Positions 1 through 10,341 of a stretch of 64,000 nt of DNA are shown piece after piece. Each line of letters begins with the position of its first letter. The first letter of the stretch is position 1. The notes under the pieces are model-generated. The model worked only from the letters and a program-made list of their open reading frames with translations, searched no databases and was not told the DNA's origin. The DNA is from Akebia trifoliata (taxonomy: Eukaryota; Streptophyta; Magnoliopsida; Ranunculales; Lardizabalaceae): NCBI GenBank assembly GCA_017979445.1, contig JADQWC010000527.1, positions 62,001 to 126,000 of the forward strand, written 5' to 3'. A program made the position numbers and the translations under genes.

Positions 1-350
1 TTTAGCACTGCCAATCATCCTCCTCGAGGTCAAATCCTGGAACACACAATGAGTTGGGAAAAAATTAGTTTGACAATTTTGATCACGGGCTAGCTTGCTG
101 ACAGACAAAAGATTACAGGAAAGTTTGGGAACGTGAAGAACATCGTGAAGAGTGAGTGATGGAGATACTATAATAGAACATTTTCCTGCAATGGCTGAAA
201 GAGAGCCATCTGCAATCTTAATTTTTTGATTACCTGCACAAGGATTATACGAAGAAAAAAGATTTGACAATCCTGTCATATGATCGGTTGCACCTGAATC
301 GATGATCCAGGTGCGATCAGGGTTGACACCAATGAGAGTTGTTTTCAGGT
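1..350 (-). pseudogene. Ty1/copia aspartic protease, start of pol, frame-displaced and cut by window edge
   Basis: Minus-strand translation in the frame one base from gag gives a continuous run with the retropepsin core DSGATDHMTG (about 271-303). LHDVLHVP- and NLLSVSKL-like segments follow, which are typical of copia protease. The Asp-Ser-Gly catalytic triad is present. The junction with gag lies in a T-run on the plus strand (358-363); a one-base length change there would explain the displaced frame. The protease stays open to the window edge. Integrase, RT and RNase H are not visible. Confidence 0.85.
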
Positions 351-352
351 AA

Positions 353-1447
353 TTACCTTTTTTGAGCCAAAGAACAAGTAGGATTTTTCTGAGACTCGAG
401 AATCTTGTACAGTTGGTCTATCTGCTCCTTGGTGAAAGGAAACGAATTTGAAGAAGACTGCTGCTCTTGATCCGAGACACTGGCCTGAAGTGCACACCCC
501 GCTCCACTAGACTTCTTCTTCCAGTTTTGAGGCTTGCCATGAATTTTCCAACAGGTTTCCCGTGTGTGCCACGGACGTTTGCAGTGATCGCACCACGGCC
601 GTTCAGAACGCTTACCATCCTTCTTCACCTCCTCCTGAAAATCTCGAGTTACAAGGGCAGAACTTTCTACTTCCGAGTTAGTAGTACTAGGAACCGATTT
701 GTTGTTAAGCATCACACTCTGTCGTGCTTCTTCTCTCCGAACATCTGAGAAGACCTCACGAATTGTTGGCAGAGGAGTTTTCCCTAAAATTTGGCCCCGC
801 ACCTCGTCTAATTCTTTGTTAAGTCCTGCTAAGAACATAAATACACGATCATTCTCCTGTCGTTTCATGAACCGAACATTATCATTCGCACACTCCCAGA
901 CATCATCATAACAGAGGTCTAACTCCTGCCACAATGTCATCAACTCGTTGTAGTAGGAGGTTACATCTCGATCACCCTGTTTCGCGTGCCAAAGTTTGGA
1001 TTTTAAACCAAAAATCTGCGAAGAATTTTCTAGATCGGAATACGTATCCCTGACTGCTTCCCAAACATCTTTGGCCGTCGGCAGGAACATGAAGGGCTTG
1101 CCAATTGCGGGTTCCATTGAGTTCACTAACCACGCAATAATCAAAGAATTTTCTGATTTCCAGGTCTTGAGAGTCGAATCTACATCGCCAGGTTTTGTCA
1201 CTTCTCCTGTCAGATATCCAAGCTTCCCCTTGCCTTCCAAAATCAAACGAACGATTTGCGACCATTCCGTGTAGTTTTTTCCATTTAGACGGTGGATATT
1301 TAATTGGAACGAATTCGTGGACCCTTCTGAACCACTAAATGAGATGGAGGAGTTCAGGTTCGGACTTGTGGTGCTTTCCCCTGACACCACTGAGTCCTTA
1401 CTAGTCGCACCGGTTAAAGCCGTCTTCCACGGATTTTGACCCGCCAT
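353..1447 (-). CDS. gag: Ty1/copia Gag (UBN2-type, CCHC zinc knuckle)
   Basis: A 364-residue frame begins at an ATG at 1447, about 27 bases inside the primer site. It has the plant copia Gag plan. A Ser/Thr-rich N-terminus is followed by 'LNGKNYTEWSQIVRLILEGKGK' type sequence at about 53-75 (YTEW), then the UBN2 region with the W-x-L-x-Y-x-D core to about residue 220. A basic linker leads to one CCHC zinc knuckle, CDHCKRPWHTRETC (C-x2-C-x4-H-x4-C), at about 287-300. The nucleocapsid-like C-terminus ends CSLAQKR. Gag packages element RNA into cytoplasmic particles. In related elements Gag runs straight on into protease. Here it stops at 353-355 and the protease continues in the neighbouring frame, so the stop is probably a mutation rather than a programmed end. 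Confidence 0.88.
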   Translation of the reverse strand: MAGQNPWKTALTGATSKDSVVSGESTTSPNLNSSISFSGSEGSTNSFQLNIHRLNGKNYTEWSQIVRLILEGKGKLGYLTGEVTKPGDVDSTLKTWKSENSLIIAWLVNSMEPAIGKPFMFLPTAKDVWEAVRDTYSDLENSSQIFGLKSKLWHAKQGDRDVTSYYNELMTLWQELDLCYDDVWECANDNVRFMKRQENDRVFMFLAGLNKELDEVRGQILGKTPLPTIREVFSDVRREEARQSVMLNNKSVPSTTNSEVESSALVTRDFQEEVKKDGKRSERPWCDHCKRPWHTRETCWKIHGKPQNWKKKSSGAGCALQASVSDQEQQSSSNSFPFTKEQIDQLYKILESQKNPTCSLAQKR

Positions 1448-1473
1448 AGGTAATCCCTAGATCAGAACCTAGT

Positions 1474-1485
1474 GCTCTGATACCA
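1474..1485 (-). other. Primer-binding site, initiator tRNA-Met type
   Basis: TGGTATCAGAGC on the minus strand directly adjoins the LTR end. This is the standard initiator-methionine tRNA primer site of plant Ty1/copia elements, and it fixes the LTR inner boundary at 1486. Confidence 0.9.
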
Positions 1486-1715
1486 TGTAGAAAAATTGAA
1501 TTTATTGAGAATTCTTGGATGATCATTACAAATGCCCCAATAGTGGTATTTATAGACCAACTATCCTATTACAAGAATAATCTAGAACTTCAAGAATATT
1601 CTAGAATAATAAACCAACTATCCTATTGTAGAACATTACAAGAATATTCTAGAAAGTTAAGAGTAATCAAGAATAATCAAGAAGAATATCCTATTTTCTT
1701 GATTCTATGAGATCA
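1486..1715 (-). repeat. 5' LTR of the copia element (230 bp)
   Basis: On the minus strand the LTR begins TGATCTCATAG and ends CTACA, giving the usual TG...CA ends. The inner end abuts a TGGTATCAGAGC primer site. A TATAAATA box lies at 1547-1554 (minus), so transcription would start near 1520. The outer boundary rests on the TG end and a typical length; the matching 3' LTR is outside the window. Confidence 0.75.
1547..1554 (-). promoter_or_regulatory. LTR TATA box
   Basis: TATAAATA on the minus strand inside the 5' LTR of the copia element, in the right orientation to drive gag-pol. Confidence 0.6.
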
Positions 1716-3380
1716 GATTTCCGGATTCTTCTATAGAATACATAAAAATTATCTTAATCTTATTGACATAAAAAAAAATGAAATCGTATTGATATGCAAA
1801 GTAAAAAAATATCCTCATAATCCTACCGATATAAAAATGCCAAAATACATGAAAATGACCTCTAATTCTATTGATATGCAAGAACGAACAAAAATATGAA
1901 AAAAAAAACATAAAGAAAAACTCCAACTAATCTCATTGATATGCAAGTATAAGAAACACACCAAAAAAATAATAATAATAATTTTAATCTTACTAGTGTG
2001 CACAAGCAAACAAGAAAAATAAAAAAATAAAAACTTATTTACCTACTGATTTCGAGAGTGATGGGTTGGTTCCTTCAGGTACGATCCCAATAGCTTGTGA
2101 GTACTCGTTGAGGAAGACGAAGGCAGCAAAGAGGACGGCAATGAACCTTGTGGTAGTAGCAAACTAATAAGGAGTGTGGCTGTGTCGTTGGTTTGTAGGA
2201 GATACGAAAACAGAGAGGCTAGGAGATGTATAGGATGTTATAGGGGTGGGGTTACTGTAGGACAGAACGTGAGAGAGAGAGAGAGAGAGAAGAGGGCTTA
2301 GAGAGGTTGGCTGGAAAAACGTTAGGGTAGCAATGGAGATGAGTGTTGCAGCAAAGTTGGAGAAGAAGGAAGAGGCTAGGGTTTGATGTAACAAACAATA
2401 TAGAAGAAGAAGAAGGTTGAGTGTGATGTAGGCAATGAAGATGATGGTTATGGAGGCAGTATAGGGGCCTGCTATAAAACGTGAAGGAGAAGTTGCAGTG
2501 GAAGAGGTTTAATGGTAGAGACGTTGGCTGTTGGAGAGGAGTTTAATGGCAGAAACGTTGGTTATTAGAGATGAAAGAGAGTGGTTGGAAAAATGTTGGG
2601 GCAGCAATGAACAGAGAAGAAAAGGGGTTGGTTTATGGTTGGTGTAAAAAAATCAGAAAACGAGAGGAGGTGCATTACAGTTTTTTTTTTTTTTTTTTTT
2701 TTGGGGGGGGGGGGGGGGGGGAAGAAGATGATCACATTTTTTTTTAATCTCTTTGGAAGGTAGTCAAAAACGTCTTTCCTTTTTCTTCAATGGTTGCTGA
2801 TTTTTTTAATGGTGAAGAAAGTGAGATTTTAGGGAGACTTGAGAAGAAGATGTGGATGTTTTAATGGTGAAGAGGAAGAAGGTTACAGGTCTAATCGAAG
2901 AAGAAGATGGAGCAATTTTTTTTTTTTTTATAATGGAAGGCAGCCCAAAACATGTGTCCCTTAATGGTTGCTTGATCTTTTCTTTTATGGTGGTTCCACA
3001 ATAGAATGCGAGAGAGGGACAGAGGGGAGAGATGAGAGAGAGGACGTGTGGTTATGGAGAGGTTGGGGATGTTGGAGGGAAAAGGAGTTGGGCACTAAAG
3101 AGAAAAACATGGTTCTTCCAACGTTTTTTTTTTTATTTTTCTTTTGGATTAGTTTTTTTGATGTGTGGATTCTTTAATTGACCAAGTTTTTTTATTTTTG
3201 TACACATTGGAATGCATGAACAACTTAGTTAGGAGCTTAAATAAAATTTAAACAAGTAAAATCCTAAAAAAAATAATAGCTAAAAAAATAAAAAGGAAAA
3301 AATTACTTTAAAAAAATTGTTAAATTTTAAATTAATTTATTAAAAAAATATTAATTTCTATTAACCCTCTTAATCTTAGT
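1716..3380. other. AT-rich intergenic DNA with low-complexity tracts
   Basis: No gene is supported. 1760-1950 holds a loose motif repeated several times (ATTGATATGCAA and variants at about 1789, 1870 and 1936). 2270-2292 is a GA microsatellite. 2680-2702 is a T-run followed directly by a G-run to about 2720. Two G/A-rich segments (about 2300-2660 and 2750-3110) contain decayed copies of the same phrases, such as GGAAGG(T/C)AG...AATGGTTGCT, so the stretch is partly an old internal duplication. Short open frames here are simple-sequence artefacts. Confidence 0.6.
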
Positions 3381-3499
3381 AAAGAAAATTGAGATTATGC
3401 GAGAGATGTCTGTCAGCCGTTTCAAATGGACGGAGCTTGACCGTAACGGTAATTAACACGTCAAATAAACAGCTGTACGATTTTGAAATCCCGCTTCTT

Positions 3500-3700
3500 C
3501 TCTATAAAACCGAGACGTCACCCACCACATCAGAGCGCACGCTCTCTCTCTCTCTCCTTCTCATTTGTTGGCAGAGAAGAAACCCTTGAGTCTCAACGTC
3601 TCTCTCTCTCTCTCATTTGTTGGCAGAGAAGAAACCCTTGAGTCTCAACGGGAGACACCAGCGTCTCCTCAAAGGATTTCGTCTCAAAACCTCTAGGTAT
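3500..3700 (+). promoter_or_regulatory. Promoter/5' leader-like segment with duplicated leader
   Basis: A TATA box (CTATAAAAC, 3502-3510) is followed about 30 bases on by a CT-rich stretch typical of plant 5' leaders. A leader segment of about 50 bp, CTCTCTCT...CATTTGTTGGCAGAG...GAGTCTCAACG, occurs twice in tandem (about 3541-3597 and 3598-3649). A possible 5' splice site follows at about 3694 (CTCTAG/GTATTC). No coding exon can be tied to it, so this is either the promoter of a gene whose exons I cannot recognise or a relic. Confidence 0.4.
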
Positions 3701-5680
3701 TCATCTTTTCGTCTCTCTTCCTCTCTCTATGATTCTCTCTTTGATTCTTAATTGTTTTCTTTTTCATCAATATTCCTTAGCCAAAGAGAAACCTATCTAG
3801 GTCAAATTACATGGTAGCTATCACCTCTGTAAAATCTCATCCAGAGACGACGACACTGAGAAGAATCAAATCGGATTCAATGAACTAAAATTTTCTGGAA
3901 TTACGGACCTGCGAAGATTAGGGATATTCTTGACCATTTGACTTCCAAATTGGAGTATTTGTCAATCGAGAAGAATAGGCCTGGGTTTACTTTCTCTCTG
4001 AACTCTCTAATCTGGGTTGGATCAAGAAGTCACTCTAGGTTTGATTTAGAATCACTGCTTTCATCTGGCTGGAGCTACAGAGAGGGTTTGATTCTTCCAC
4101 TTACATCTTTGTTTGAATAAATTAATGAACTATGGTGTAAAACTTTAAATTTTGATTTGCTTGGTGTGGTACTAAAAAAAAAAAAGAGAAAACCAACAGT
4201 AGGACTACAATTAGGCTAGTTTTCTATCAATCTCCCACACATTTTTTTGTTGCTGCATCTATCTCAGGTCATTGAATTTGTGTTTCTTATGTATCCTACT
4301 GTGTTTTGTTTTTATTTTATATTTTGTTTTTGAATCGGATAGAAATCTTCAATTTACTGTATATAACCCTAACTGTAATGCAAACTTAGTGTAGCTCATT
4401 CTTATTCCTATTCTAACCTTTATCTCCACTTTCTCCTTAGAAGAACCCTTATTCAAAATCTGATTTTTTTTCAGAACCATAATTAGAAATTAGGATTTTC
4501 ACTAACCCACATTTGATTTTCTATTTTTAACCCATTTACCTAAAATTGAACTAATTGGATTGGAAATTCCCACGATGTTCTTCTCTATTATAAGTCTCTA
4601 CCTAACGCATACATTTACAATAGAGAAGAGAGTTGTTGGTCAGTTGGGACTCTTGTTCAGTTTAAGTTGCAGAGAAGATTGATTTGAGTTTTCAGGATAG
4701 GGCTAGGGCATTAGAAGTCACATTCCTCTCTCTCTCTCTCTGATTTTATAATTTGAGTGATTGGGGAAGGTTATTGGGACTGACAGCATGCTACCTATTG
4801 TTTGCTCCAACCTTGATGTAGAACAATGGTGCATCTCTCTTAGGCCATTGAATTTGAAAAAATCTACATGTTGCTAACCAGATTGAGCCATATTTATACA
4901 ACACATGCACACCAACTAGTTTTTGTGTAAAGTATTTTTATGTAGGTTAACAAGTAATTTGTTTTCCTATTTCACAATTGTCTTAAAAACTTAAATGTTT
5001 CAAACCAAATAGGACAATATAATAGTAAATATATAACACATACGTAAGTCCACTTAAAACTTAAGTATCATAATTTAATTAGAAAAATCACATTCATTTA
5101 TAATATATTGTAGTATACCTCTTCAATTATCTACTCTATTTTTTCTGCATTCATTTCATTCGTCATATGGTTCCTAATCATACATACATTTTTGTTTACT
5201 TATTGTTTTTGAAATACAATTTTCTTGATTCTTTTTGAAATTATAAAATTAATTTGAAATCTTCTTATGTGACTTGCATTTTAGGAACCCTATATGTATT
5301 GATCATCCCTTCATCGTAATTATGTTATGAGAATTTAGAGCAGTTGAGCCTATAGTATGGGTTAGATATCTTTGAATCTCAATAGGTAGTCTCTTTACTA
5401 CTCTTCAACTAGAGGGTGATCCAATTGGTTAGTCTTTGATGATCATGATCTTAGACCAATTTTTCTTAACCATGTTTTGTGGAACAAATTTAACATATTC
5501 CGCTGAATACAATTAAACTTAAAATTTTAAATATTAAAAATTTCCTCTGTCTATTACTAGCAAGGATTAGATTGTGGCCATGTTGCAGTTTTTATCACTA
5601 TGTGATCTTACATGTATCCTTTGATTGAGCTTCCTTAGTTATTTCCTTATGGGTTGAGATGTAGTAAAAATGACTGTTTA
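3701..5680. other. Intergenic or intronic AT-rich DNA
   Basis: No coding region, RNA gene or clear repeat is recognised. There are CT microsatellite patches (about 4725-4741) and many stops in all frames. If the leader at 3500-3700 is real, this could be its first intron. Confidence 0.5.
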
Positions 5681-5688
5681 TAATTAGT

Positions 5689-6070
5689 GTGAAAGCCGCC
5701 ATTGGTATGTGCCCTTGGAAAAGGCTGCCTAATTGTCAACTTTGGGTTGAAAAATGATGATACCTGAAGTTCAGAAGTGTGACAGCCACCACATTGCAAA
5801 GGGACTAAAAAAGCTTATCCCCTGAAAATCTCAATGCAAAATCATAAAAAAGAGGATGAGAGACAAAAGTGAAAAGAAATGAAGCCCAAAAAGAAAAGAA
5901 AAAAAGTGATACATTAGTGTGAAAGCCGCCATTGGTATGTGCCATTGGAAAAGGCTGCCTAATAGTAAACCCTGGGTTGAAAAATGATGATACCCTGAAG
6001 TTCAAAAGTGTGAAAGCATAAAGGCTAAAAAGCTCATCCTCTGAAAATCTTAATGCAAAATCATAAAAAG
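5689..6070 (+). repeat. Tandem duplication, about 229-bp period
   Basis: The segment starting GTGTGAAAGCCGCCATTGGT at 5689 recurs at 5918 and is followed in both copies by GGAAAAGGCTGCCTAAT, a TGAAAAATGATGATAC stretch and a (C)TGAAAATCT(C/T)AATGCAAAATCAT stretch. The copies differ by scattered substitutions and small indels. Non-coding. It lies directly upstream of the SINE-like array. Confidence 0.8.
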
Positions 6071-6099
6071 GGGGATAAGAAAAAAAAAAAAAAAACACA

Positions 6100-6480
6100 C
6101 GAGTGGTGGAGTAGTGGTTGAGCGACTTGGGTTTGCTCCCCAAAGTCGGGAGATTGAGTCTCCCCACTCGCGATTTTATTCGATAAAATAAAGATGAATC
6201 ACTCGTGGTGGAGCAGTGGTTGAGCGAACTGGGTTTGCTCCCCAGGGTCGTGAGATTGAGTCTCCCCCATTGGCGATTTTACTTTATAAATTAAAACAAA
6301 CCACCCGAGTGGTGGAGCAGTGGTTGAGCGGCCTGGGTTTGCTCCCCAGGGTCGTGAGATTGAGTCTTCCTACCCGTGATTTATTCGATACACATGTTTG
6401 TGGTGGCATGGTGTATCTAAAAGGATTACTCCTACTATCAATGGGGTTGGCTGTTGCGTCAAAAAAAGAAATAAAAAAGT
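6100..6480 (+). mobile_element. tRNA-derived SINE with three tandem tRNA-like heads
   Basis: A tRNA-like head of about 75 bases, GGTGGAGCAGTGGTTGAGCG...GTCGTGAGATTGAGTCTCCC, occurs three times in direct order (starting about 6100, 6201 and 6304), separated by short AT-rich linkers. Each has an A-box-like TGGAGCAGTGG and a degenerate B-box-like GAGATTGAGTCTC, which are the internal RNA polymerase III promoter boxes. Only the third head continues into a longer body, ending GTTGGCTGTTGCGTC plus an A-rich tail (6447-6479). The first head is preceded by an A-run (about 6080-6095) that could be the tail of an earlier insertion. The family name is not known to me. Confidence 0.65.
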
Positions 6481-8480
6481 ACATCTCCCTTGGGCAATGG
6501 CTAGGTTTGACATTTCACTAGGTTGCATTTAGTTTCCATAGTGATCGAACTGCATGTTGGCCTAAAATCTGAACCTAGTCTAGAATAGTCCAGTTCATTA
6601 TTTCACTCAGTGACAACAAATGTTGAATATTCTTCTAATAGATGAGTAGTAAAAGTGTCTGTCTCAATTATTCATTGACTATAAGACATTCACTGTTGAC
6701 TTTACTGTCTCTTTTGCCTCTGTTTACTATCCATACTCATAAGGGGTTTAAGTATTGCATATCATTTGTGTGGGTTTCATTGATAAGGGGGAAGATGTTA
6801 TATTGAATTAGTCATTAAAAGAAAGTCCGTTTGGCTTAGTTTGTCCTGCTTTGGTTTGAAATATTTTTTGGTGACGATCCAAATACTTCCATATCAACTT
6901 AGGTCCCCCTTCGAACTTTTTCCTAGTACTCTTCTACTATAATAATGTCACTCGGTTCTTTCTTGCAATGTTGTTCACATTGATTATTTCACTTTGGATT
7001 TTTATTTTAAATATTACTTATGTTTTTTTTTTCTTACTCCAATGTAGTTTTACCTATTGAGGTCTCAATTATTTACTATACTGAACATCTTGTTATATGT
7101 TATTCCCAATTGTTTTTCTCTCTTCTTCTAAGGGTATGTACTGCAGCTGAATTCTTTTTGTTTTTGGTGTTCTATCTGTGTTTCAATTTTCCCTAGAGCC
7201 CAATTTCATTTGCTAACTACTAATGCTATACCTATCAAACAAAAAAATAATCTTTGTTTTTGTTTAACTAGGTCTTCTTAACTGTTAAATTTTAAAGTGA
7301 ATTTTCTAGAAATCTTATTTTTATTTTCTTATTTTATTTTGTGGGATGTAGTGAGGATATTTATGTAATTTTGTATGGGCACCACTTCTCGTGTTGTTCA
7401 TACCATGTCACTTTGTCATGTGGATCGGCATGTGCATGGTGGAGCATGAAGTAATATTAGGGGCGGAGTATAATGTTGCATCTCTTATCGCACAAGAATG
7501 TGTGGCAAATTCGTTTTCCATGTTGAACCCTCTTGAACAAGCAGTCTCACATGCTATAAATTTCCTCCACCACCTATATGTACATGTAGGGAATCCCATT
7601 CACCACCAAGTCCTTGAAATAGCCCTTGAGAAAAGAGAAAGTGAGTAAGAAACCATCAACACTCCAAATTTCATACCTTGTGCAAGTGGAGATCTCATTT
7701 CCAACTTGTAAAATTTCCTTAAATTAAATTAATATTTTTCCTTTTCATCCTTTTAATTGTTCTTCTTCTTGGTTGTGAGTCTTGGGCTAGAACTATTTGA
7801 GAAGCAGAGTTCTAGAATTTTGGATTTCATCTTTCTTCACATTAACTACATAGCCATTGAGTTGTTGAAGAATTACAATTGACTAAGGTACTTCTAGGTT
7901 TTTAGGAATGCTCAATTACCAACCTTCACGGTTTTGTATTTTAGATGTGACGTTGTCCACAAATGGTGGAACCAAAAAGTTGTGTTACTATTTATCCATT
8001 GGTCGTTTGTCTTTAATGTTGAACTTTCTTCTAATAAATGAAGGTATGATGTGGTAAAACCATACATGAAATAGTGCCTTCTTTTGGTATTCATGAACTA
8101 CAATGAATTGTCTAAAATATGTTTCATGGTTAGAGCTATTTTTAAATAAGCATAACTATTTTAATTGAATTGTAAAAATATTATGCCTCTTTTGTATCAG
8201 AACGCAAACCGTCCACCCACCCATCGACCAACACACACATACAAACAAAGACCCCCCCCCCCCAACCCAACACACACTCACACAAACACATCCTCTTTTA
8301 GGAAAATGACTCTCATAAGATCTTCTCCCTTAAATTTGTTGGATACTCTATGCTTCTTTTGGGGACATTTGGTCTACCACTTGATGGTTAAAAGTGCAAC
8401 TTCATATCAGCCAAGAAGTTGTTCACAATAGCTATTATTCAACTACTAAGAACATATTTAACTTGTAGATTAACCAAACA
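6481..8480. other. AT-rich DNA with one unidentified open segment
   Basis: Mostly stop-rich AT sequence. 7391-7648 is open for 85 codons on the plus strand (core VEHEVILGAEYNVASLIAQE...LNPLEQAVSH) and ends next to a good 5' splice-site consensus (GTGAGTAAG at about 7640). It resembles a single exon, but I recognise no family and see no partner exons. 8217-8290 is a C/A-rich low-complexity tract. Nothing else is supported. Confidence 0.3.
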
Positions 8481-8494
8481 TTGGCTGAAGTAAA

Positions 8495-9012
8495 CTTTCA
8501 GATCCTGATCCACATGGCTGCACTCACCATTGAAAGGTATATATGTCTTATAACTTTGTTCTTTCTATTAATTTGTAATTTTTGTTTTCACCTCTCTAAA
8601 CTCTTTGATGATTAATATTTGGGTCTTGTGGCAGAAGCTTAGATGATGGTTAGTATCATATCCTATCCTATCCTGCTAGTATCCATCCAGAGAGGAATCG
8701 AGTGATCGATTTTGTATCAGGTTCTAAGCCTGTGGTTCCTAATCGATGTGGAAATGGTGAGATGCAACTCCTTCCCTTGTTTCATTACTCCTACCTATCA
8801 GAGTCAGATAGATAGGTTGGTTTCTAATTTCTTTTATTTACTTCCTTATTGATCAGAGTCAGACTGCTATATTTGGTACATCATGGTCAAGGAGTCGAGT
8901 AGCTTTTAGAAGAACAGAAAGTGAGGAATGGTGGTGTGATGAGGAATCTGATGGGCATTTGGATAAGTTCATTTGGAGGGAGGACTCAGAATTTCATGAG
9001 GTTGGAGGATGA
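8495..9012 (+). pseudogene. Unidentified cluster of exon-like segments
   Basis: Several short segments are open in plausible order and flanked by splice-like dinucleotides. About 8497-8537 reads DPDPHMAALTIE, ending before GTATAT. About 8690-8757 reads PERNRVIDFVSGSKPVVPNR, ending before GTGAGA. 8857-9012 reads SQTAIFGTSWSRSRVAFRR and then an acidic, Trp-rich stretch (EEWWCDEE...FIWREDSEFHE), ending at TGA 9010-9012. Codon use and composition look protein-like, unlike the flanks. I do not recognise the family. It could be a degenerate gene end, a captured fragment, or part of a gene starting at the 3500 leader. Confidence 0.3.
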
Positions 9013-9462
9013 TCTTTAAAGAAAACAGGGAGATTACAGGTATCTGCAATAAAATAATAGACCTATTTCTTTGTTGTTTTATCAAATACTTAATAATTAG
9101 TTTCTACCTTGAGAATTATTAGTCTATGATCAATGAATTGAAAATTGAATTATGAATGCATCTCATATATTTAAAGCCATTTACTATAACCTATTTAGTC
9201 TTATAACATACAAAAAAAGGAAGCTATGTTACCTAGATCTGTATTTTACTATGATGTTGTGCTAGCTAACTTTTCCAGTTGAACTAAAAGTCCTAAAGGA
9301 AATGATTAAAAAATCCGAATAGGGAGAAACTCAAGGGAGTAAATCAGAAAAAGCTAGTCTTGAAAGAATAGACATTTTGATTTGGTGGGAGAAAAAGTCA
9401 TGATCACTTACAAAAGGACTAATTACAATTCTAAATAAATGTGTGTATATATATATATAGTT
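9013..9462. other. AT-rich intergenic DNA
   Basis: No gene or recognisable repeat; a short (TA)n tract lies at about 9448-9460, just before the foldback element. Confidence 0.5.
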
Positions 9463-9822
9463 GGGTTCCGTGTACACATATATCTACAATGTGTTTTGTC
9501 CTATGTGGCTAAAAGTTTCGGATTGAGCTGATTTTTGGTGAGGATGATCTCTATGATGAGGAGATCATCCTCACCCAAAATCAGCTCAATCCAAAAATTT
9601 TAATCTCGTCAAAAGTGATTTACAAAAAATGGACAGTCCACAATTCTTCAACTCATAAATACGGGGTTAAAAGTTTTAGAATTAGCTGATTTTTGGTGGG
9701 GATGATCTTCTCGTCATAGAGATCATCCTCACCAAAAATCAGTTCAATCCAAAACTTTTAGCCCACATAAGGCAAAACACATTGTAGATATATGAGTAGA
9801 TATGTGTGTACATGGATCATAA
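9463..9822. mobile_element. Foldback (MITE-like) element with nested hairpins
   Basis: The outer arms are inverted repeats of more than 100 bp. The left side (GTGTACACATATATCTACAA...GTCCTATGTGGCTAAAAG) reappears reverse-complemented at the right end (CCCACATAAGGC...TTGTAGATATATG...GTGTGTACATGG). Each arm is itself a hairpin: 9509-9603 and 9667-9762 both contain GATTTTTGGTGAGGATGATC and its complement. There is no coding capacity and no clear target duplication. Such a transcript would fold into long double-stranded RNA. A 36-bp fragment of the same family is at 56796-56831. Confidence 0.75.
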
Positions 9823-9849
9823 TCCTATCTATCTATCTATCTATATATG

Positions 9850-10083
9850 TTTTTTTTGCTTATCGTAGGTATCCCCCCACCCTTCGGGTGAGACTAATCC
9901 CGTGGTCACATGCACCACTCCCTCGGAAAGTCATACATGCAACTAGTTGAGTTGAGGGTGAACGGGACCCTGAAGGGGGTGGCCCCAAGGAATTCATTGC
10001 TTCGTGCGGTTTTGAATACTTGACCTACCCTTCTTGAGGAGTTTGTCTAGGCTAGATTTTCCACTAGGCCAACCCTTGGGGTT
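9850..10083 (-). mobile_element. tRNA-derived SINE, minus strand
   Basis: Read on the minus strand it starts CCCCAAGGGTTGGCCTAGTGG, with an A box (TGGCCTAGTGG) at about 10058-10075. A B-box-like GGTCAAGTATTC follows at 10014-10025, then a GC-richer body (GTGGTGCATGTGACC..., ACCCGAAGGGTGGGGGG) and finally GATAAGC plus an A-run (plus-strand T-run 9850-9857). Box order, spacing, length near 230 bp and the A tail fit a plant SINE. A TATC microsatellite adjoins the tail side. Confidence 0.7.
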
Positions 10084-10341
10084 AGAATAAATGTAAATTG
10101 GTTTGAGGAGAAATGGTGCATATATAACAAATAACATGCATCAAAAGGATCGGATGGTGAGAAAGGGAAGAATGCTTCATGTAGGGTCACTCTCTCAAAG
10201 ATAGCAACAATATACAATCATTTATAAAAATCAAGCATAGACATGAGTGAGATCCATGACACTTGAAAACTTGGAAAGAATAACATCAAAATTGAATAAG
10301 AATCACAAAAAGGATAGGATTTGCGAACTTTACATTACTTT

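Larger units (their letters stand above)
1..1715 (-). mobile_element. Ty1/copia LTR retrotransposon, 5' part, truncated by window edge
   Basis: Read on the minus strand the order is LTR (1715-1486), primer-binding site (1485-1474), gag (1447-353) and the start of the protease (about 350-1), which is the Ty1/copia order. The rest of pol lies beyond the left edge of the window. The 5-bp stretch just outside the LTR (1716-1720, GATTT) would be one copy of the target duplication, but its partner is not visible. Gag is almost intact while protease is in another frame, so the copy looks fairly recent but probably not competent as it stands. Confidence 0.9.

Noticed and set aside
418..1274. Frames on both strands inside the copia gag region
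   Set aside because: Shadows of gag in other frames.
6100..6390. Functional tRNA gene
   Set aside because: No acceptor-stem pairing or normal T-loop is apparent; the B box is weak and the unit is repeated with a SINE-like tail.
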